From an uncultured Acidimicrobiaceae bacterium (lineage in GTDB: Bacteria; Actinomycetota; Acidimicrobiia; Acidimicrobiales; RAAP-2), in NCBI GenBank assembly GCA_903873395.1, contig CAIQOJ010000012.1, forward strand, positions 1 to 45,199: a stretch of DNA of 45,199 nt, given 5' to 3'. Below, piece by piece: positions 8,760 through 17,011 of the stretch (position 1 is the first letter of the stretch; every line of letters begins with the position of its first letter). The position numbers and the translations under genes were made by a program. The notes beneath the pieces are model-generated. The model had not been told where the DNA came from. It saw nothing but the letters and a program-made list of their open reading frames with translations, and searched no databases.

Positions 8760-8769
8760 GGCAATTGCC
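8760..8769. promoter_or_regulatory. Perfect 10-bp palindrome in the ugd leader
   Basis: GGCAATTGCC lies between rfbD and ugd, 5 bp upstream of the ugd ATG. Possible operator or chance; no regulator is assignable. Confidence 0.2.
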
Positions 8770-8811
8770 TCTCTGTGATGTCGTTCGGGATTGTGGGGCT
8801 CGAGGCCATCG

Positions 8812-9774
8812 TCAGGCCGATGCTTCCTGGAGAACGGCCACCAGCCGAGCCAGTGATGCCTCCCACGGCGGCAGGACGGGCAGACCCGACAGCCGCAGGG
8901 CGATGCTGTCCAATCTCGAGTTGGCCGGGCGGGGTGCAGGTCGAGGCGGGTCGAGGTCCGACGTTGCGATTGGTTGGACCCGAGCGGGGTCGTGGCCGGC
9001 CGCTTCCAGGACGGCACGGGCAAACCCGAACCAACTGGTCTCCCCCTGGTTCGTCACGTGGAACGTGCCAGGGCGCCGATCGGTGCCGATGCGCACGACG
9101 GCACGAGCGAGGTCGGCAGTGAAGGTTGGGCAGCCGATCTGGTCGTCAACAAAGCGCAGCGTGCTGCCCGAGTCGGCGTCGGCAAGTCGCAGGACAGTTT
9201 TGACCATGTTGGCCCCGTGGGCTCCGCTTACCCATGCAGTGCGCACGATGGTGCCTGAGGGGCCGGCGATGGATCGCACCTCCTGCTCGCCCCCGAGCTT
9301 CGAACGCCCGTAGACGGAACGAGGTGCAGTGGCATCCCACTCGACGTAGGGCCGGTCAGCAGTGCCATCGAACACGTAGTCGGTTGAGACGTAGACGAGA
9401 TGGGCGCCGACGGCCACGGCTGCTTCGGCCATCGAACGGGTGCCGAGGGAGTTGACGGCAAAGGCCGTATCCGGATCTGCTTCGCACGCATCGACTGCCG
9501 TGTACGCGCCGCCGTGCAGAATCACGTCCGGCCGGAACTCGCCTACTGCGTCCAGAACGGCACGCCGGTCGACCAGATCCAACGTGTCGATGTCAGTGGC
9601 CAGCACCTCGAAGGCACCGGGCTCGACGGCTGGCAGGATCGAACCGGCCAGATCGGAGGCAGGCAGGCCTCCGGCGGGCACGGCACCGGCAAGCACGTCA
9701 CGAACATCACGTCCGAGCTGACCGTTACCCCCAGTAACCAGGACCCGCAGGGGTCCTCCGGTTGGACTGCTCAC
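8812..9774 (-). CDS. rfbD: dTDP-4-dehydrorhamnose reductase
   Basis: Last step of dTDP-L-rhamnose synthesis: NAD(P)H-dependent reduction of dTDP-4-keto-rhamnose (320 aa). Visible: GGNGQLGRD near residues 15-23, HGGAYTAVDACE, STDYVFDG with the following PYVEWD, and the Tyr/Lys pair in VYGRSKLGGEQ. The family usually has about 290-300 residues; the extra length is a short insert around residues 30-50 plus the first ten residues. The start overlaps the stop of rfbB by 4 bases (ATGA). The rfbA and rfbC functions (thymidylyltransferase, 3,5-epimerase) are not obvious in this window. Confidence 0.92.
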   Translation of the reverse strand: MSSPTGGPLRVLVTGGNGQLGRDVRDVLAGAVPAGGLPASDLAGSILPAVEPGAFEVLATDIDTLDLVDRRAVLDAVGEFRPDVILHGGAYTAVDACEADPDTAFAVNSLGTRSMAEAAVAVGAHLVYVSTDYVFDGTADRPYVEWDATAPRSVYGRSKLGGEQEVRSIAGPSGTIVRTAWVSGAHGANMVKTVLRLADADSGSTLRFVDDQIGCPTFTADLARAVVRIGTDRRPGTFHVTNQGETSWFGFARAVLEAAGHDPARVQPIATSDLDPPRPAPRPANSRLDSIALRLSGLPVLPPWEASLARLVAVLQEASA

Positions 9775-10796
9775 GGACGGCTACTCCCAGCAGCCGGACC
9801 TTCCCATGCACCTTCAACAACTGGGGCTCGGTCACGCAGCGGCTCCCACCAACTGCGGTGGTCGGCGTACCACGCCACCGTGTCGGCCAGACCTTGGTCG
9901 AACTCAACGGTCGGCTCCCAGCCCAGCTGGGTACGGATCTTGGTCGAGTCGAGAAGGTAGCGCCGGTCATGGCTGGGCCGGTCGGGCACCGTCTCCTTGA
10001 GCGACTGAGGCCGCCCGGTGGCTGACAGGACGGCATCGGCAATCTGCTCGACCGAGGCTTCCACGCCGCTTCCCACGTTGTAGGTCTCTCCTACTTGCCC
10101 ATGCTGGAGCACGAGGTCGATGGCCCGACAGTGGTCGTCCACGTGGAGCCACTCGCGCTTGTTTTGACTCGACTTGTAGACAGGCAGTGCCTGGTCATCA
10201 AGCGCTCGGGCCGTGAAGAGGGGGATGACCTTCTCGGGAAACTGGTAGGGGCCGTAGTTGTTGCAGCAGTTGGTGATCGTGGCCGGCAGTCCGTAGGTCT
10301 CGACATAGGCCCGCACGGCGTGATCACCTCCAGCCTTGGATGCGTTGTAGGGCGTGCGGGGACGGTACGGGGTCTCCTCGGTGAAAACTTCGTCCGAGTC
10401 GAGCGGCAGATCGCCGTAGACCTCGCACGTCGAGATGTGGTGGAACCGAGCCACGCCATGGCGGCGGGCCGCCTCGGCCAGCGCCTGGGTGCCCATGACG
10501 TTGGTCTGGAAAAACCGGGTCGGGTCGAGGATGGCCAGCGAGTTGTGCGACTCGGCAGCGAAATTGACGATCACGTCGATCTCATGTTCTGCCAACGTGG
10601 CCGTCACGCCGTCAAGGTCGCCGATGTCACCCTGCACAAAGGCGATCCTGTCCTCCACGTCGTCGAGGTTGGGCCTGTTGCCGGCATAGGTGAGCACATC
10701 GAAGGCCACCACGGCATCGTCAGGGTGCTGATCGACCCAGTAGCGGACGAAGTTCGATCCGATGAATCCGGCGCCGCCGGTCACGAGTAGTCGCAT
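9771..10796 (-). CDS. rfbB: dTDP-glucose 4,6-dehydratase-like protein (catalytic Asp replaced by Cys)
   Basis: Extended SDR (341 aa) of the RmlB group, expected to turn dTDP-glucose into dTDP-4-keto-6-deoxyglucose. Seen: GGAGFIGSNFVRY, the FAAESHNSLAILDP stretch (close to the canonical AAESHVDRSI), ISTCEVYGDL, Tyr150/Lys154 in PYNASKAGGDHAV, CCNNYGPYQFPEK and REWLHVDDHCRAI. In characterised RmlB enzymes the segment is T-D-E, with the Asp acting as general acid; here it reads Thr123-Cys124-Glu125. I recall the same variant in other RmlB-like sequences, so it may be a lineage feature. First gene of the cluster, with a TACGCT -10-like box 8 nt before the ATG. Confidence 0.88.
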   Translation of the reverse strand: MRLLVTGGAGFIGSNFVRYWVDQHPDDAVVAFDVLTYAGNRPNLDDVEDRIAFVQGDIGDLDGVTATLAEHEIDVIVNFAAESHNSLAILDPTRFFQTNVMGTQALAEAARRHGVARFHHISTCEVYGDLPLDSDEVFTEETPYRPRTPYNASKAGGDHAVRAYVETYGLPATITNCCNNYGPYQFPEKVIPLFTARALDDQALPVYKSSQNKREWLHVDDHCRAIDLVLQHGQVGETYNVGSGVEASVEQIADAVLSATGRPQSLKETVPDRPSHDRRYLLDSTKIRTQLGWEPTVEFDQGLADTVAWYADHRSWWEPLRDRAPVVEGAWEGPAAGSSRP

Positions 10797-10804
10797 GAAC
10801 GCCC

Positions 10805-10810
10805 AGCGTA
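10805..10810 (-). promoter_or_regulatory. TACGCT -10 box for rfbB
   Basis: TANNNT hexamer on the minus strand, 8 nt from the rfbB ATG; no Shine-Dalgarno lies between. Consistent with a near-leaderless mRNA for the sugar-nucleotide operon. Confidence 0.4.
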
Positions 10811-10854
10811 GTCGTGAGGGGGCGCGCTACTCCGTTCCCTCTGAGGGGCACATC

Positions 10855-10875
10855 GGGTGCCTCCCAGTTGCACCC
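10855..10875 (-). terminator. Hairpin downstream of birA
   Basis: GGGTGC and GCACCC form a 6-bp stem with a 9-nt loop, about 70 bases past the birA stop and upstream of the rfbB promoter box. Candidate terminator separating birA from the glycan cluster; no T-run. Confidence 0.35.
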
Positions 10876-10943
10876 ATTCACCCCCGTCGCTTGGTGCTGC
10901 GCCCGCGTCGAGGCCGTATCGCTCTCCGGTGGGCCCAGGTGAA

Positions 10944-11741
10944 TCAGACCCGAGGACGCACGTGAACCACGTCACCAGCAACCACGGTGCGCGGTGCTCC
11001 ATCGACGTCGACCACAAGGTGACCTTCAGGAGTCAACCCAGTGGCCAGCCCTTCGAACGATCCATCGGGCAGGTCGACACGGACGCTGGCACCAATCGTC
11101 GTGCACTGTGCGGCCAGGTCCGAGGCCAGCCCTTGCCGACCGGTCGGATTGGCAAGGGCCGCCACCCGGAGCTCGAGTTCTGTCAGCACACCGGCGAGCA
11201 CCATCTCCCGGTCCACCTCACCCCCACCCGCAGCCTGGAGGCGCAGCGACGTGGCAGTCGAGGCCAACTCAGGAGGCAGATCATCATTGGGTCCGGGCCA
11301 GTTGACGTTGATGCCGATGCCGACCACCACGGGCGGAGGACCTCCCGCAGTGGCGGTCAGATCGGCCTCGGCGAGCACGCCGGCAAGCTTGTGACCGGTG
11401 CGGTCAACTAGATCGTTGGGCCACTTGATCTTGACCAGCCCTGCCAGTGCCAACTCACGCGGCAGAGACTCGATGGCATCACATGCGGCCAGTGCAACCG
11501 CCGCCGTGACCAGATGACGCTCGTTGGCAGGCAGATCCGGACGCAACAACACCGACATCAAGAGGTTGGCCCCTGGGGGTGCCTCCCAGGAGCGACCGAG
11601 CCTGCCGCGCCCCGCCGTCTGGTGATCAGCCACGGCTACCACTCCCTCAGGCGCTCCAGCCCGTGCCTCGTCAAGGAGATACCGGTTGGTGGAGTCGATC
11701 GAGGAAAAGCGGCGCACGTCATTGAACCGGGAGTCCGACAT
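10944..11741 (-). CDS. birA: Biotin--[acetyl-CoA carboxylase] ligase, single-domain type
   Basis: Activates biotin with ATP and attaches it to the target lysine of biotin carboxyl carrier domains (265 aa). Motifs: STNRYLLDEA, GRGRLGRSWEAPPGANLLMS (the biotinyl-AMP loop), LVKIKWPNDLV, GIGINVNW, and a C-terminal SH3-like domain. There is no N-terminal helix-turn-helix, so it is an enzyme only and not a repressor like E. coli BirA. I start at the ATG at 11741: a TAGGGT -10-like box lies 7 nt upstream, and the longer in-frame reading from 11801 adds an unlikely sequence. It is divergent from the carboxylase subunit carrying the likely biotin acceptor Lys. Confidence 0.93.
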   Translation of the reverse strand: MSDSRFNDVRRFSSIDSTNRYLLDEARAGAPEGVVAVADHQTAGRGRLGRSWEAPPGANLLMSVLLRPDLPANERHLVTAAVALAACDAIESLPRELALAGLVKIKWPNDLVDRTGHKLAGVLAEADLTATAGGPPPVVVGIGINVNWPGPNDDLPPELASTATSLRLQAAGGGEVDREMVLAGVLTELELRVAALANPTGRQGLASDLAAQCTTIGASVRVDLPDGSFEGLATGLTPEGHLVVDVDGAPRTVVAGDVVHVRPRV

Positions 11742-11748
11742 GGCACAC

Positions 11749-11754
11749 ACCCTA
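11749..11754 (-). promoter_or_regulatory. TAGGGT -10 box for birA
   Basis: TANNNT hexamer on the minus strand 7 nt before the birA ATG, without a Shine-Dalgarno: leaderless-type arrangement. Confidence 0.45.
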
Positions 11755-11902
11755 CGGCTCGTGGGAGGCTGTGACCTCTCTAAGCAATGCGACAAGTTCA
11801 CCCGTGTCCCGGTGCCCTGCGCAGGCGTGAGAGAGTGGTGAACAACCCGAGAAGCGTCGGACTCCAGACGAGGAAGCCCGACCGATCGTCGAAAGGCGCA
11901 GC

Positions 11903-13684
11903 GTGCTGAAGAAGGTCCTCATCGCCAACCGCGGAGAGATCGCCGTGCGGGTCATCCGCACGTGCCGTGAGATGGGCATTGCCACTGTGGCGGTCTACTC
12001 CGAGCTCGATCGCAACGCTCTGCACGTCCGACTGGCCGACGAGGCCTATGCCCTGGGCGGGCAGACCGCAGCAGAGTCGTATCTCAACACCGAAGCCATC
12101 CTCGACATCATCGAGCGCAGCGGCGCCGACGGTGTCCACCCTGGCTACGGGTTCTTCTCGGAGAACACCGACTTCGCTCGGGCCATCACCGAACGGGGCG
12201 TGACGTTCATCGGGCCTCCCCCCGAAGCGATCGAGGTGATGGGCGACAAGATCAGCGCCCGCCACGCCGCCGAGGCCGCTGGCGTGTCCGGCGTGCCTGG
12301 CAATACCGAGGTCCTGACGACGCCCGACCAGGTGGTCAGTTTCGGCGAGCAGTACGGATGGCCCGTAGCCATTAAGGCGGCCTTCGGTGGCGGCGGCCGA
12401 GGCATGAAGGTCGTCGAGACTCCCGACGAAGCCGCCGATGCTCTCGAATCAGCCATGCGAGAGTCGCTCGCTTACTTCGGTCGGGACGAATGCTACGTAG
12501 AGCGCTACCTGGCCTGGCCACGGCACGTCGAGATGCAGGTCATCGCCGATACCCATGGCAACACCCTGTGGCTCGGCGAGCGCGACTGCTCGGCCCAACG
12601 GCGCCACCAGAAGCTGGTGGAAGAGAGCCCGGCTCCGAACTTCCCCGATGATGTCCGTCGAGCCATGGGCGAAGCATCGGTGAAGGTGGCCGAGGCCTGC
12701 GGCTACGTGAACGCTGGCACCGTAGAATTCCTCTACCAAGACGGCGAGTTCTTCTTCTTGGAGATGAACACACGCCTCCAGGTGGAGCACCCGGTGACCG
12801 AACTGGTGACTGGCCTCGACCTGGTCGAGTGGCAGTTGCGGGTTGCCTCCGGTGAGGCACTCACGATGAGCCAGGACGACATTCAGCGCAATGGCCACGC
12901 CATCGAGGTCCGGGTCAATGCCGAGAACCCGGCGGGCGGTGCCTTCACGCCATCGCCAGGCACCATCACGAAGATGGTGGCCCCAGGTGGGCCCGGCGTG
13001 CGCCTCGATGCGGGCTACGAGTCCGGTGACACCGTCAGTCAGTTCTACGACAACCTGGTGGCCAAGTTGATCGTCTGGGGTCACGACCGCGAAGCAGCAC
13101 GTCGGCGTCTGCTCCGAGCCATCGACGAGATGGTCGTCGAAGGTGTCGCCACCACGCTTCCTGCCGACGTAGCCATCCTCGAGCACCCCGACTTCGTCGA
13201 CGGGACCCACTCCACCAACTGGGTGGAGAAGAACCTCGACCTTTCGGGCATCACTGCCGAGGTGGCCCCTCCCGCTCCTGCTCCTGCCGATGGCGAAGAG
13301 GCAGTGCCCCGCGTTCTGCGTGATGTAACCGCCGAGGTGGATGGACGGCGCTTCCAAGTGAAGCTCTGGGTGCCCGACCTTGGGGATGCCGTCGCCGTGC
13401 ATGCTGGTAAGGCCGGTGGTGGACGCGCCGGTGGCGCCAAGCGGTCAAAGGCTGCATCAGTAGGCGGTGGCTCGGGCACGGTGGCCGTTCCCATGCAGGG
13501 AACCATCGTCAAGGTGCTCGTCGCAGTGGGTGACGAGGTCGAGGCTGGCCAGACCGTCTGCGTGCTCGAAGCCATGAAGATGGAGAACAACGTCAACGCC
13601 GAGAAGGCTGGGACCGTGAAGGAGGTCCGGGTCTCTCCGGGCGAATCCGTCGGCCCTGGTGACGTCATCGCCGTCATCGAGTAA
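11903..13684 (+). CDS. Acyl-CoA carboxylase alpha subunit: biotin carboxylase plus BCCP
   Basis: Biotin-dependent carboxylase subunit (593 aa) that carboxylates its own biotin with ATP and bicarbonate, then presents it to a carboxyltransferase beta subunit making malonyl- or methylmalonyl-CoA. Order: biotin carboxylase N-domain (KVLIANRGEIAVRVIR), ATP-grasp (AAFGGGGRGMKVV; MNTRLQVEHPVTE), C-domain to about residue 450, a linker rich in Ala and Gly, and a biotinyl domain with EAMKMENNV (acceptor Lys559). Length and layout match actinobacterial AccA3-type subunits. Start is GTG with GAAAGG 6-7 nt upstream. No beta subunit is nearby. Divergent birA fits. Propionyl- versus acetyl-CoA preference cannot be read here. 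Confidence 0.94.
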   Translation: MLKKVLIANRGEIAVRVIRTCREMGIATVAVYSELDRNALHVRLADEAYALGGQTAAESYLNTEAILDIIERSGADGVHPGYGFFSENTDFARAITERGVTFIGPPPEAIEVMGDKISARHAAEAAGVSGVPGNTEVLTTPDQVVSFGEQYGWPVAIKAAFGGGGRGMKVVETPDEAADALESAMRESLAYFGRDECYVERYLAWPRHVEMQVIADTHGNTLWLGERDCSAQRRHQKLVEESPAPNFPDDVRRAMGEASVKVAEACGYVNAGTVEFLYQDGEFFFLEMNTRLQVEHPVTELVTGLDLVEWQLRVASGEALTMSQDDIQRNGHAIEVRVNAENPAGGAFTPSPGTITKMVAPGGPGVRLDAGYESGDTVSQFYDNLVAKLIVWGHDREAARRRLLRAIDEMVVEGVATTLPADVAILEHPDFVDGTHSTNWVEKNLDLSGITAEVAPPAPAPADGEEAVPRVLRDVTAEVDGRRFQVKLWVPDLGDAVAVHAGKAGGGRAGGAKRSKAASVGGGSGTVAVPMQGTIVKVLVAVGDEVEAGQTVCVLEAMKMENNVNAEKAGTVKEVRVSPGESVGPGDVIAVIE

Positions 13685-13697
13685 CTCGGGAGCTCCC

Positions 13698-14882
13698 TTG
13701 TCCGATCAGGAACTCGGCACCGAACTGAAGCGGGCGGCGCAAGAAGCCGTGGATGAGCGATTGGGCCAACTGGTCGATCTCAGCAGAGCCATCCACGCCC
13801 ATCCCGAGTTGTGCTTCGAAGAGACGGTGTCCTCGGCGCTGACCGCTGACGCGTTGACTGAAGCAGGGTTCGACGTCGCATGGGGAACGGCCGGCATGGA
13901 CACGGCGTTCGTCGCCGAAGTCGGGTCGGGGCCTCTGGTCGTTGCCATATGCGCCGAGTACGACGCCCTACCTGACGTCGGACACGCGTGCGGGCACAAC
14001 ATCATCGCGGCTTCAGCGGTGGGTGCTGGAGTCGGCTTGGTGCCGGTGGCCGACGAGCTTGGCCTGACGGTTCGGGTGATCGGGACCCCGGCCGAAGAGG
14101 GTGGCGGAGGGAAGATCACCATGGTGGAGCAGGGCACGTTCGATGAAGTACACCTGGCCATGATGGTTCACCCTTGGGCCACCGAACGGCTCGAGGCTGC
14201 CTGTTTGGCGGTGTCCCACTTCGATGTGATCTTCACCGGCCGGACTGCCCACGCGTCTGCGGCTCCTTGGCAGGGTCGCAATGCAGGTGATGCCATGGTC
14301 GTGGCCCAGGTGGCCATCGGCCTGCTTCGCCAGCAACTCCTACCCGGCGACCAAGTACACGGGATCGTCACCTCGGGTGGCGAGGCAGCCAACATCATCC
14401 CGTCTCGGGTGGTCGGACGGTTCATGGCCCGGACCACCACCATCAATCGGCTGAACGAGTTGATGCCCAAGGTCCGAGCCTGCTTTGAGGCAGGGGCCCT
14501 CGCCACTGGATGTGACGTGGCGTTCGCATCCGTGGCCAACGACTACTCCCACATGGAGAGCGATCAAGGACTTCTCGACCTCTACCGAGGAAACGCCGAA
14601 AGCCTCGGTCGCCAATTCACCCTCGACGACGAAGGTGCGCCCAAGCCGACGCTCTCGACCGACATGGCAAATGTGTCGTTGGTGGTGCCAACGATCCACC
14701 CGCTGATCGGCATCGAATCTGGCGGTTCGGTCAATCATCAGCCCGAGTTCGCTGCTGCCTGCATCGAGCCGTCCGCCGATGTCGCTGTCCGTGACGGCGC
14801 ACTGGCCATGGCATGGACTGCCATCGATGCCGCGCTGAGTACCTCGACGCGCCAACGCCTGCTGCAGCGCACCGCTGGGTGA
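13698..14882 (+). CDS. M20 family amidohydrolase/peptidase
   Basis: Zinc-dependent hydrolase (394 aa from this start) of the M20 group that includes p-aminobenzoyl-glutamate hydrolase subunit and PM20D2-like dipeptidases. Seen: HAHPELCFEE, metal-binding CAEYDALPDVGHACGHN, GTPAEEGGGGK, and the dimerisation-domain segment FTGRTAHASAAPWQGRNA. I prefer the TTG at 13698, which has GGGAG five bases upstream and lies 13 bp past the carboxylase stop; a GTG at 13659 in the same frame would overlap that gene by 26 bp and lacks a ribosome-binding site. Probably co-transcribed with the carboxylase subunit. Substrate unknown; amide-linked amino acid conjugates are typical. A strong hairpin follows the stop. 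Confidence 0.87.
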   Translation: MSDQELGTELKRAAQEAVDERLGQLVDLSRAIHAHPELCFEETVSSALTADALTEAGFDVAWGTAGMDTAFVAEVGSGPLVVAICAEYDALPDVGHACGHNIIAASAVGAGVGLVPVADELGLTVRVIGTPAEEGGGGKITMVEQGTFDEVHLAMMVHPWATERLEAACLAVSHFDVIFTGRTAHASAAPWQGRNAGDAMVVAQVAIGLLRQQLLPGDQVHGIVTSGGEAANIIPSRVVGRFMARTTTINRLNELMPKVRACFEAGALATGCDVAFASVANDYSHMESDQGLLDLYRGNAESLGRQFTLDDEGAPKPTLSTDMANVSLVVPTIHPLIGIESGGSVNHQPEFAAACIEPSADVAVRDGALAMAWTAIDAALSTSTRQRLLQRTAG

Positions 14883-14883
14883 A

Positions 14884-14910
14884 CCTCAGGGGCCGACTCA
14901 GCCCCTGAGG
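14884..14910 (+). terminator. GC-rich hairpin directly after the M20 gene
   Basis: CCTCAGGGGC and GCCCCTGAGG form a perfect 10-bp stem with a 7-nt loop, beginning 2 nt after the stop codon. No T-run follows, as is common in high-GC actinobacteria. Confidence 0.7.
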
Positions 14911-14951
14911 CCCGGTGATCTCGCCTCGTCCGACATGCATGGACAACGCAG

Positions 14952-14997
14952 AACGGTCGCCTGCGATGTCGGCTAACCGAGATCGCAGACGACCGTT
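14952..14997. terminator. Long near-perfect hairpin between convergent genes
   Basis: 8 + 7 + 4 base pairs (AACGGTCG/CGACCGTT, CTGCGAT/ATCGCAG, TCGG/CCGA) separated by two single mismatches and closed by the tetraloop CTAA: 19 pairs in 46 nt. It lies between the M20 gene (plus) and the mutase (minus), so it would work as a bidirectional terminator; both transcripts would fold the same way. The rest of 14883-15095 holds no gene I can support. Confidence 0.65.
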
Positions 14998-15095
14998 GCG
15001 CCTGTCACTATCACCGCCATGGTGTTGCTCAAGGTGATCCGCCGCCTGTCGACATCAATGTTCGCAGGAGGGTGGGACACCAGAGTCCTCGACCG

Positions 15096-16703
15096 TCAGC
15101 CGTTCGGGTGGAACTCCCCGAAGACGCCGCGCAGCACGTCGGACACCTCGCCGAGTGTGGCCATGCGAGACAGGGCCACCTTCATGGGGACCAAGAGGTT
15201 CTGCGTGCCTCGAGCCGCTGCCTCGACATCGGCAAGCGCAGCATCCACGCCGTTCTGGTCTCGCTCGGCACGTACCCGGCCCACCCGGGCCACCTGCGAG
15301 CGCTGGAGCTCGGCATCGATGGGAAAGACGTCGTTCGGTGCTTCCACATCATCGACGAATCGGTTCACTCCGACGACAACCTTGTGCCCCGAGTCGATGT
15401 CCTTGGCATAGGCGTAGGCGGCCTGCTCGATCTCCTGCTGCATGAACTGGCCCTCGATGGCCTCAACAGCGCCACCCAACTCGTCGATGCGGCCGAGGTA
15501 CTCCCAGGCTCCAGCTTCGACAGCATCGGTGAGTGACTCGACGAACCATGAGCCAGCCAGCGGATCGACGGTGTCGGCGATGCCGGACTCGAAACCGACG
15601 ATCTGCTGCGTGCGCAGGGCAATCTTGGCTGCCTTCTCCGTGGGTAGGCCGAGGGCCTCATCGAAGCCGTTGGTATGGAGGCTCTGGGTCCCACCGAACG
15701 CAGCTGCCATGGCCTGGATGGTCACCCGGACGATGTTGTTCTCGGGCTGCTGGGCCGTGAGCGTGGAGCCACCGGTCTGCGTGTGGAAGCGGAGCAGCGT
15801 CGACTTCTTGTCTTTGGCCCCGAATCGCTCGGTCATGATCTTGGCCCACATGCGCCGAGCGGCCCGATACTTGGCCACTTCTTCGAAGAGGTTGTTATGG
15901 GCGTTCCAGAAGAACGAGAGGCGGGGCGCGAACTCATCGACATCGAGACCTGCGGCAATGGCTGCCTCGACATAGGCAATGCCGTTGGCGATGGTGAAGG
16001 CGATCTCTTGGACCGCCGTGGATCCCGCCTCGCGGATGTGATATCCGGAGATCGAGATGGTGTTCCAGTTGGGGATGTGCTCGGCGCAGTAGGCAAACGT
16101 GTCCGTCACGAGACGCATGGACGGCCGAGGTGGGTAAATGTAGGTACCCCGAGCCACGTACTCCTTCAGAATGTCGTTCTGGATGGTGCCGTTGAGCTTG
16201 TCGCCGGAGATCCCGTTCTCCTCGCCGACCAGTTGGTAGAGCAGGAGGAGGATGGCTCCGGTGGCATTGATCGTCATCGACGTGGAGACCTCGTCGAGAG
16301 GCAGGCCGGCCAACAGCAGGCGCATGTCCTCCAGCGTGTCGATGGCCACGCCGACTTTCCCGACCTCCCCTTCGGACCGGGGGTGATCGGAGTCGTAACC
16401 CATCTGAGTGGGGAGGTCAAAGGCACACGACAGACCGGTCTGTCCGGCACCGAGCAGGAACTTGAACCGCTCGTTGGTCGATTCTGCCGTGCCGAATCCG
16501 GCGTACTGACGCATCGTCCACAACCGACCCCGGTACATGTCTGGTCGAATGCCCCGTGTGTAGGGATAGGTACCGGGCGCACCGAGTTGAGAGTCGGGAT
16601 CCCATCCATCGAGGGCTTCAGGGCCATAGACCTGGTCGATGGTGATACCGGAGTCGGTCACCCGCTCGTTGGCTGGCTTGTCGGAGGACTGCGCTGCTGA
16701 CAT
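15096..16703 (-). CDS. Methylmalonyl-CoA mutase large (catalytic) subunit without B12 domain
   Basis: Substrate-binding TIM-barrel subunit (535 aa) of the adenosylcobalamin-dependent mutase interconverting succinyl-CoA and methylmalonyl-CoA. The sequence ends after the barrel, so the cobalamin-binding domain must be a separate protein. Selectivity residues: Tyr67 in RQYAGF and Arg185 in [10 protein letters not shown], 118 apart exactly as Tyr89/Arg207 of the Propionibacterium enzyme; isobutyryl-CoA mutases have Phe and Gln there. So methylmalonyl-CoA is favoured, though ethylmalonyl-CoA-type enzymes are not excluded. ATG at 16703 follows a TAATCT -10 box by exactly 6 nt, with no Shine-Dalgarno. 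The small subunit is not in this window. Confidence 0.92.
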   Translation of the reverse strand: MSAAQSSDKPANERVTDSGITIDQVYGPEALDGWDPDSQLGAPGTYPYTRGIRPDMYRGRLWTMRQYAGFGTAESTNERFKFLLGAGQTGLSCAFDLPTQMGYDSDHPRSEGEVGKVGVAIDTLEDMRLLLAGLPLDEVSTSMTINATGAILLLLYQLVGEENGISGDKLNGTIQNDILKEYVARGTYIYPPRPSMRLVTDTFAYCAEHIPNWNTISISGYHIREAGSTAVQEIAFTIANGIAYVEAAIAAGLDVDEFAPRLSFFWNAHNNLFEEVAKYRAARRMWAKIMTERFGAKDKKSTLLRFHTQTGGSTLTAQQPENNIVRVTIQAMAAAFGGTQSLHTNGFDEALGLPTEKAAKIALRTQQIVGFESGIADTVDPLAGSWFVESLTDAVEAGAWEYLGRIDELGGAVEAIEGQFMQQEIEQAAYAYAKDIDSGHKVVVGVNRFVDDVEAPNDVFPIDAELQRSQVARVGRVRAERDQNGVDAALADVEAAARGTQNLLVPMKVALSRMATLGEVSDVLRGVFGEFHPNG

Positions 16704-17011
16704 GCCGACAGATTAGGAGGTCCGTGCCACCAGTCCCAATGCAACGTCGCGACAGTCGCTTGTTGGGTCCGTTCGACGGCACATCTGCTCGCTTGGGTGT
16801 TAGCACTCTCCGTCGCCCATGCACAATGCATCGGCTCTTCTGCACCCCTCCTGCAACCAATCACCCACCCGATCTGCACCAGCGAACCATCTAGTTTCAG
16901 ATGACCGTTGCTGGCTGCGGGGCAGCACGCCGAGCGGGACACCACAACGCATCGTCCGTGCGGCACAACGTCGTTCGACTCTGCGTCTCCCAGCGGAAGG
17001 ACCCCACGCAG
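16704..17011. other. Intergenic region between divergent mutase and exported-protein genes
   Basis: 308 bases without a supported gene. Besides the mutase -10 box it holds TAGTTT (16892-16897) on the plus strand, a possible -10 for the exported-protein gene; transcription from there would begin just past an in-frame ATG at 16901, so that ATG is unlikely to be used. No riboswitch or strong hairpin seen. Confidence 0.5.
16710..16715 (-). promoter_or_regulatory. TAATCT -10 box, leaderless promoter of the mutase gene
   Basis: TAATCT on the minus strand is followed by exactly 6 nt and then the ATG at 16703, so transcription would start at or next to the A of the start codon. The same hexamer and spacing recur before the SDR gene at 42456. 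Confidence 0.5.

Noticed and set aside
10944..11801. Upstream-extended birA start at 11801
   Set aside because: The extra 20 residues do not fit the family, and the -10 box at 11749-11754 would lie inside the coding region.
12449..13402. 317-codon minus-strand frame opposite the carboxylase subunit
   Set aside because: Shadow of a fully conserved biotin carboxylase; no recognisable motifs.
16901..17011. Extended start for the CC-repeat protein at 16901
   Set aside because: It puts 37 residues before the basic leader and signal segment, and the likely -10 box ends only 3 nt before that ATG. The ATG at 17012 has GGAAGG upstream.
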